DNA of 56,544 nucleotides from the NCBI RefSeq assembly GCF_004522155.1, contig NZ_SDEA01000014.1, forward strand, positions 1-56,544, read 5' to 3'. A program made the translations under genes and the position numbers. The notes beneath the pieces were generated by a model. It saw only the letters and a program-made list of their open reading frames with translations. It was not told the DNA's origin and searched no databases. Position 1 is the stretch's first letter. The number at the start of each line of letters is the position of its first letter. Below, piece by piece: positions 51,860 through 56,544 of this stretch. This DNA comes from Paracoccus luteus (GTDB taxonomy: Bacteria > Pseudomonadota > Alphaproteobacteria > Rhodobacterales > Rhodobacteraceae).

Positions 51860-52488
51860 AACTGAAGCTCGACATCGATCCCGACATCGTCGCGATGATG
51901 GCGGCTGAGGTCGCCGCGGGCGAACGCGCCGTGACCGCCGCCATGCGCGAGGCCGGGACCGGGCTGAAGTCGGCGTGGCGGTTGCAGATCACCGGCGCGG
52001 GGCTCGGCACACGGCTCGCCAATTCGATCCGGAGCCAGACCTTCCCGAGGTCGGGCGAGAGCCTGGACGCCGCAGCTCTGGTCTGGTCCAAGGCGCCGGT
52101 CATCGTCGGCGCGCATGACGCCGGGCCGCTGATCCGCTCGAAAAACGGGTTCTGGCTGGCGATCCCGCTGCCCGCCGCGGGCAAGTCCCTGCGCGGCGGC
52201 CGGATCACTCCTGGCGAGTGGGAACGGCGACGCGGGCTGCGGCTGCGCTTCGTCTATCGCCGCACCGGTCCGAGCCTGCTGGTGGCCGAGGGGCGGCTGA
52301 ACACGAAGGGCCAGGCGGTGGTGTCGCGCTCGAAGACCGGACGCGGCAAGGTCACCGCGCCGATCTTCCTGCTGGTCCCGCAGGTGAAGCTGCCCAAGCG
52401 GCTGGATCTGGCGCGGGATGCGGAGAGAGCGGTGGACAGCGTGCCGGGGCTGATCGTGGCGAACTGGGTCGAGGGGCGGATCGGCTAA
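51856..52488 (+). CDS. gp10/minor tail-like protein (DUF6441)
   Basis: A 210-residue protein starting at a GTG in a GTGA overlap. It reads MKLKLDIDPDIVAMMAAEVA, TGLKSAWRLQITGAGLGTRL, IRSKNGFWLAIPLPAAGKSL and VKLPKRLDLARDAERAVDSV. This is the DUF6441 pattern of siphophage genes at the head-tail connector position, with a role as tail completion factor inferred from place. Length is as expected; it looks intact. Confidence 0.68.
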   Translation: MKLKLDIDPDIVAMMAAEVAAGERAVTAAMREAGTGLKSAWRLQITGAGLGTRLANSIRSQTFPRSGESLDAAALVWSKAPVIVGAHDAGPLIRSKNGFWLAIPLPAAGKSLRGGRITPGEWERRRGLRLRFVYRRTGPSLLVAEGRLNTKGQAVVSRSKTGRGKVTAPIFLLVPQVKLPKRLDLARDAERAVDSVPGLIVANWVEGRIG

Positions 52489-52562
52489 TGGCAGGACCTC
52501 CGGCGGGCGGACAACGACCTGCATCGGCGCTACAGTAATTTGGCAGGATCGGGGGCACAGAA

Positions 52563-53099
52563 ATGCTAAACGGCTTTGGCGCCGAACGGATCATGGCCAT
52601 GAACGCTACAGTCTGGGCGCGGCATGCGAATCCCTGGAGTGGCTGGTCGCGGGTTTCGATCCTGCCCCTGCTTGCCGTTGCCGTCTGGAGTCGCGTCTGG
52701 ATTGGTTGGTGGGCGCTGCTTCCAATAGGCGCAGTGCTGATCTGGACATGGTTGAACCCGCGCCTGTTCCCACCTCCGGCGTCCACCAACAACTGGATGT
52801 CGAAGGGTGTCCTAGGCGAGCGCATCTGGCTGCTGCGGGGCAAGGACGCGGCGCTCGCGCATCATGTCCCGGTGGTCAGAGCCCTGACGATTGCGACGTC
52901 GACAGGCGCAGTGTTTCTGGTCGTCGGGCTTGCGGCGTTGAATCTGTCCCTGACGATGACTGGCGTTGCTATCGCAATGCTGTCGAAGCTTTGGCTCCTG
53001 GACAGGATGGTCTGGGTCTACTCCGAGATCGAGGAAGATCGCTCTCTCCTACACCCGGATGACCGGAAGGCTCATCCCAAAAACCCAGACAGCCCGTAA
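52563..53099 (+). CDS. DUF6653 membrane protein, moron in the tail operon
   Basis: A 178-residue protein with two hydrophobic hairpins: ILPLLAVAVWSRVWIGWWAL followed by LPIGAVLIWTWLNPRLFPPP (residues about 30-70) and a second pair at about 105-145. WARHANPWSGWSR and WLNPRLFPPPASTNNWMSKG are typical of DUF6653, a mostly bacterial family of unknown function. It is not a tail gene, yet it sits between a connector gene and a tail-terminator gene, with its own leader (gggggcacagaa site, AT-rich stretch at about 52530-52545). That is the usual setting of a moron. It may alter the host envelope, for example in superinfection exclusion; this is inference. Confidence 0.75.
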   Translation: MLNGFGAERIMAMNATVWARHANPWSGWSRVSILPLLAVAVWSRVWIGWWALLPIGAVLIWTWLNPRLFPPPASTNNWMSKGVLGERIWLLRGKDAALAHHVPVVRALTIATSTGAVFLVVGLAALNLSLTMTGVAIAMLSKLWLLDRMVWVYSEIEEDRSLLHPDDRKAHPKNPDSP

Positions 53100-53102
53100 A
53101 CC

Positions 53103-53315
53103 ATGCCCACTCCCCGCGAAACCATCCTCGCCGCGCTGCACGCGCGGCTCTTGGCGCTGCCCGCCACCGCCCTGCGCGGTGAGGTGCTGCCCGAGCGCGT
53201 CCCGGCCGAAGGCCTGCTGATCCTGCGCGACGGCGAGCCAGGCGAGCCGGAGGTCACGCTCTCGCCACTACGCTACCACTACCAGCACCGCGCCGAGATC
53301 GAGGCTGTCGTTCAG
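53103..53315 (+). pseudogene. Tail-terminator-type protein, C-terminally truncated
   Basis: The frame MPTPRETILAALHARLLALP, ATALRGEVLPERVPAEGLLI, VTLSPLRYHYQHRAEIEAVV is the N-terminal half of the minor tail/tail terminator protein found at this position. At residue 71 the similarity stops and the frame runs on into unrelated sequence from the tape-measure gene. The remaining half is missing. Confidence 0.65.
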
Positions 53316-53447
53316 TGCGCTGCGCCACGACGAGGTTCCTGCGATCCTGCAGCGGGGCGAGCGCGTGCTGTCGCGGCGCGAGGCGCAGAGCTACGGCGCA
53401 GGCGGAGGCGTCAACATAACCATCATGGCGCGTGACGCCGAGAGCTT
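53316..53447 (+). pseudogene. Tape-measure protein, C-terminal scrap
   Basis: From 53320 one frame reads LRHDEVPAILQRGERVLSRR, EAQSYGAGGGVNITIMARDA, ESF, the end region of tail tape-measure proteins (HxGEVPAILxxGERVL and VxIxDAESF motifs). It is fused to the tail-terminator fragment in a different frame and is cut by the IS3 element right after ESF. Everything between the two genes was deleted. Confidence 0.68.
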
Positions 53448-53485
53448 TGGACCTGCACCGCTTCTGTTCCGGTCAGGTGCTCATG

Positions 53486-54343
53486 TTAAGCGGCCCTCTG
53501 CTCGAAGGCCACGGGTGATTTCCAGCCGAGGGCTGAGTGTTTGCGGCGCGGGTTGTAGAAGCCATTGATGTATTCGAAGAGGGCGATCTCGACGTCGCGT
53601 CGGGTGTGCCATTCGCGCCTCCAGACCAGTTCGGCCTTCAGGGACTTGAAGAAGCTCTCGACGGCCGAGTTATCATAGCAGTTGCCCTTGCCGCTCATTG
53701 ATACCTTGAACCCGTTTTTGCGGAGAAGTTTCTGGTAGTCATGGGCGCAGTATTGCGCGCCGCGATCCGTGTGATGAATACAGCCTGGTGGCGGGCGGCG
53801 CAGGGCAACAGCCATGTTCAGCGCCCTGATCGCCAGATCCTGTTTCATCCTGTTGCTGATAGCCCAGCCAATCACGCGCCTCGAGAACAGGTCGATGATG
53901 ACGGCCAGATAAACCCAGCCCTCACGCGTCCAGATGTAGGTGATGTCGCCCGCCCACTTCTGGTTCGGGGCACTCGCCGAAAAGTCCTGTTGCAAGAGGT
54001 TCGGCGCGATGTTGAAGGCGTGATCGCTGTCGGTGGTGCGCTTGAACTTGCGGCTGCGGATGATGCGGATGCCGTTCTGGCGCATCAGACGGCCTACCCG
54101 ACGCTGTCCGACCCGCAGGCCCAGCTCGTTCAACTCTTCGGTCATCCGCGGCCTGCCGTAGCTGCCCAGGCTCAGCCGATGCTGTTCGCGGATATGCGCC
54201 AGGATCACCATGTCGCGCCGCTGACGGATGGACGGGGGCCTGCGCAGCCACGCGCGCAACCCGCGATCCGTTACGCCCATCATGCGACAGAGATGGCTGC
54301 GCGAAAGGCTGCCCCGATAGCTGGCAATGAACTGAAACCTCAC
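53486..54343 (-). CDS. IS3-family transposase OrfB
   Basis: A 285-residue DDE integrase-type transposase. HTH_21 region REQHRLSLGSYGRPRMTEEL; rve core with the first Asp in QKWAGDITYIWTREGWVYLA, the second in HTDRGAQYCAHDYQKLLRKN, and Glu in YDNSAVESFFKSLKAELVWR, ending YNPRRKHSALGWKSPVAF. All three catalytic residues are present. It starts at a GTG overlapping the orfA stop, or is made as an OrfAB fusion by frameshift at the A4 run there. Confidence 0.93.
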   Translation of the reverse strand: MRFQFIASYRGSLSRSHLCRMMGVTDRGLRAWLRRPPSIRQRRDMVILAHIREQHRLSLGSYGRPRMTEELNELGLRVGQRRVGRLMRQNGIRIIRSRKFKRTTDSDHAFNIAPNLLQQDFSASAPNQKWAGDITYIWTREGWVYLAVIIDLFSRRVIGWAISNRMKQDLAIRALNMAVALRRPPPGCIHHTDRGAQYCAHDYQKLLRKNGFKVSMSGKGNCYDNSAVESFFKSLKAELVWRREWHTRRDVEIALFEYINGFYNPRRKHSALGWKSPVAFEQRAA

Positions 54344-54615
54344 GGCTTTTGAGCCGCGAAGAACTGAGCCGCCTTTTTTAATACTTCCCTCTCCTCGCGC
54401 AATATACGGTTCTCTTTCCGCAGCCGTTCATTCTCGCGCAGAAGATCGGCGTCCCGGTCAGGCACCTTCGCCTCATCGGAAATCGCCCGTATCCACTTGC
54501 CGAGCGTCGAAAGCCCAACCCCAAGATCAGACGCAACCTGACGTCTCGTCAGGCCGCTGGTGAGCGCGATGCGAACCGCATCCCGCTTGAACTCGTCGCC
54601 GTGTGTCGCTGCCAT
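54340..54615 (-). CDS. IS3-family transposase OrfA
   Basis: A 91-residue protein: MAATHGDEFKRDAVRIALTS, then the helix-turn-helix SGLTRRQVASDLGVGLSTLG and a leucine-zipper-like coil LLRENERLRKENRILREERE, ending KKAAQFFAAQKP. Typical IS3 OrfA (IS51-like as I recall). Start follows gagacag close to the right IS end. Complete. Confidence 0.92.
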   Translation of the reverse strand: MAATHGDEFKRDAVRIALTSGLTRRQVASDLGVGLSTLGKWIRAISDEAKVPDRDADLLRENERLRKENRILREEREVLKKAAQFFAAQKP

Positions 54616-54678
54616 ATCCTGTCTCCTTTGGTGAGAGCATCGCTCTCAGAAGACCGGAACGAAACCGGGGCAGGTCCA

Positions 54679-56544
54679 GAGGGCGCGCGGCTCGACAGCT
54701 TGCGGATCACGTCCTCAACCGAGGGCGCGGTGATCCCGCGGCTCTATGGGCGCATGCGCATGGGCGGCAACATCATCTGGGCGACGGATTTCCGCGAGGA
54801 GACGAAGACCACCACGCAGGGCGGCGGCAAGGGCGGCGGGGGCGGCAAGGTCAAGACGACCGAGTATCTCTACTACGCCTCCTTCGCGGTCGCGCTCTGC
54901 GAGGGCCCGATCACCGGCATCGGCCGCATCTGGGCCGACGGCAAGCCGATGGACCTCTCCGGCGTCACCTGGCGCTGGTATCCGGGCGACGAAACCCAGA
55001 CGGCGGACCCGTTAATCGCGGCCAGGATGGGAGCGGCCAACACGCCCGCCTATCGCGGCACGGCCTATGTCGTCTTCGAGGAGCTGGCGCTCTCGACCTA
55101 CGGCAACCGCCTGCCGCAGCTCTCCTTCGAGGTGTTTCGGCCGCTCGCCGACGCCGACACCGCCGAGGGGCTGACCCGCGCCGTCACCTTGATCCCGGCC
55201 TCGGGCGAGTTCACCTACGCGACGCAGGCGATCCGCAAGACCGACGGCGGCGCGACAGTGCCCGAGAACCTGAACGCGCTGGCAGACTCCACCGACATGG
55301 TGGAGGCGCTCGACCGGCTGCAGGCGATGGCCCCGGCAGTCGAAAGCGTCAGCCTCGTGGTGGCGTGGTTCGGCGACGATCTGCGCGCGGGCTCCTGCAA
55401 GGTACGGCCCGGCGTCGAAGTGTCGGCCAAGTCGACCACGCCGGTCAGCTGGTCGGTCAATGGCGTCAGCCGCGCCAGCGCCTTCCTCGTCAGCCGAGAC
55501 GATCAGGATCGCCCGGTCTATGGCGGCACGCCGTCCGACTTCTCCGTGTTGCAGGCGATCCAGGAGATGAAGGCGCGCGGGCTGCGCGTGACCTTCTATC
55601 CGTTCATCCTGATGGACGTGCCGCCGGGCAACACGCTGCCCAACCCGTATTCCGACAATGCCGCCGCATCGGGCCAGCCTGCCTTTCCCTGGAGGGGCCG
55701 GATCACCTGTTCTCCAGCAGCAGGTTTCGCCGGGACCGTGGACAAGACCGCAACGGCCGAAAGTCAGGTCGCGGCGCTGTTCGGCGCGGCGACGCCCGCG
55801 AGCTTCAGCGTCTCGGGTCAGTCGGTCTCCTGGACCGGGCCATCGGGCGACTGGGGCCTGCGCCGCATGGTGCTGTACTACGCCCATCTCTGCGCGGCGG
55901 CGGGCGGGGTCGACGCATTCCTGATCGGCACCGAGATGCCGGGGCTGACGACGATCCGCTCGAGCGCCAGCAGCTATCCGGCGGTGCTGGCCTACCGGGA
56001 CCTCCTCGCGGATGTGCGCTCGATCCTCGGGTCCGGGACGAAGATCGGCTATGCGGCCGACTGGTCGGAGTATTTTGGGCACCAGCCGGGCGACGGCAGT
56101 GGCGACGTGTTCTTTCACCTCGATCCGCTCTGGGCGGATCCGGAGATCGATTTCGTCGGGATCGACAACTACATGCCGCTCTCGGACTGGCGCGACGGCT
56201 TCGAGCATGCCGACGCGGCCGAGGGCTGGCCCGCGATCTACGACCAGGCCTACCTGCAGGGGAACATCGCGGGCGGCGAAGGCGTCGACTGGTTCTATGC
56301 CAGTGCGACGGATCGCACCGGGCAGGTGCGGACCCCGATCACCGACGGCGCGGCCAGCAAGCCTTGGGTCTTTCGCTACAAGGATCTGCGCGCCTGGTGG
56401 TCGAACGCGCATTACGACCGCCCGGGCGGGGTCGAGTCCGGAACGCCGACGGCATGGGCGCCGCAGTCCAAGCCGATCTGGTTCACCGAACTCGGCTGTC
56501 CGGCCATCGACCGGGGCACCAACCAGCCGAACGTCTTCTTCGAC
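54679..56544 (+). CDS. GTA TIM-barrel tail/host-specificity protein, truncated at both ends
   Basis: An open frame of 622 codons running off the window, with its N-terminus removed by the IS3 element. It starts within EGARLDSLRITSSTEGAVIP, RLYGRMRMGGNIIWATDFRE, and has YYASFAVALCEGPITGIGRI, WADGKPMDLSGVTWRWYPGD (baseplate-like part), then the GTA_TIM domain with LRVTFYPFILMDVPPGNTLP, YYAHLCAAAGGVDAFLIGTE, EIDFVGIDNYMPLSDWRD and KPIWFTELGCPAIDRGTN. The paired acidic residues (FLIGTEM and FTELGC) match a glycosidase-type TIM barrel. It corresponds to gene 15 of the Rhodobacter gene transfer agent and to gpJ-like tip proteins. No start codon survives, so translation is doubtful. Confidence 0.88.

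Larger units (their letters stand above)
53448..54678 (-). mobile_element. Complete IS3-family insertion sequence (1231 bp)
   Basis: Bounded by 27-bp terminal inverted repeats (53448-53474 and 54652-54678) with 23 matching positions; both begin tggacctgc and end gttccggtc. The ends are TG...CA, as in IS3. Two minus-strand frames, orfA and orfB, are intact with a DDE triad. No target duplication is evident (flanks agctt and gaggg), which suggests that one side was lost in a deletion. Confidence 0.88.
17800..56544. mobile_element. Defective prophage split by a metabolic insertion (right end outside window)
   Basis: Early genes (recombinase, replication, recombination, terminase) occupy 18.1-35.7 kb and late genes (capsid, head-tail, tail) occupy 50.5-56.5 kb, all late genes on the plus strand in the usual phage order. 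Portal, protease, major tail protein and most of the tape measure are missing. Between the halves lies about 14 kb of non-phage genes. The left boundary is approximate (after the tRNA-Ser terminator); no att pair can be identified because the right end is not in the window. Confidence 0.8.

Noticed and set aside
54746..55015. 89-codon frame of Arg/Ala/Ser-rich sequence
   Set aside because: It is an alternate frame of the GTA TIM-barrel gene.

Overview
The window reads as a chromosomal segment of a high-GC alphaproteobacterium of the Rhodobacteraceae, most likely Paracoccus or a close relative. The pointers are the short-chain PHA locus with a PhaR repressor and TGC-rich operators of the P. 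denitrificans type, the alphaproteobacterial SspB, the DUF4169/ribbon-helix-helix pair, and a prophage tail protein with a GTA-type TIM barrel. Genus assignment is inference; no search was run.

Region 1 (1-17.7 kb) is ordinary chromosome: the end of anmK; two exported PRC-barrel proteins with low-complexity or repeated linkers; four identical tRNA-Asp genes in exact 104-bp tandem units; sspB-like, fumC, a PhnB-like protein, two small conserved genes, yebC and a LysE-type exporter; and on the minus strand thrS, a cold-shock gene and a DsbA-family gene. It ends with a complete PHA granule locus: phaZ on the minus strand, then phaC, phaP and phaR on the plus strand. PhaC carries an unusual N-terminal extension of about 250 residues. 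phaP has a textbook promoter with one PhaR-type site in its spacer and another just upstream. A tRNA-Ser(GGA) closes the region.

Region 2 (about 17.8-35.7 kb) is the early half of a prophage. It holds a large serine recombinase with DUF2924 and two small partner genes, a DUF3883 protein, an unrecognised 749-residue protein, a Mu Com-like zinc finger, and a sigma-like regulator. A tightly overlapping replication and recombination operon follows (Sak4-like ATPase, putative ssDNA-binding protein, SF2 helicase, HNH-like protein, PD-(D/E)XK nuclease, primase-helicase, RuvC-like resolvase). The module ends in a ParB-domain/terminase chimera that is itself broken.

Region 3 (about 36.1-49.7 kb) is foreign to the prophage. 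It contains a TetR regulator divergent from a HlyD/RbbA-like/ABC-2 permease export operon with a lipoprotein hydrolase, then a perfect FNR box in front of an operon for a second PHA synthase, a MaoC-phosphotransacylase fusion, acetate/propionate kinase and enoyl reductase, then gltS. The second operon looks like a low-oxygen carbon and redox overflow module. The block ends at an IS5-family remnant abutting gltS.

Region 4 (49.7-56.5 kb) resumes the prophage, now in late genes: an IS66 tnpB scrap fused in frame to the C-terminal part of the major capsid protein, DUF2190, head-tail joining and gp10-like proteins, a DUF6653 membrane protein as a moron, and a tail-terminator/tape-measure deletion fusion. 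An intact 1.23-kb IS3-family element follows, and then a truncated GTA-TIM-barrel tail protein that runs off the window. The prophage therefore cannot make virions, but it frames about 14 kb of metabolic cargo.
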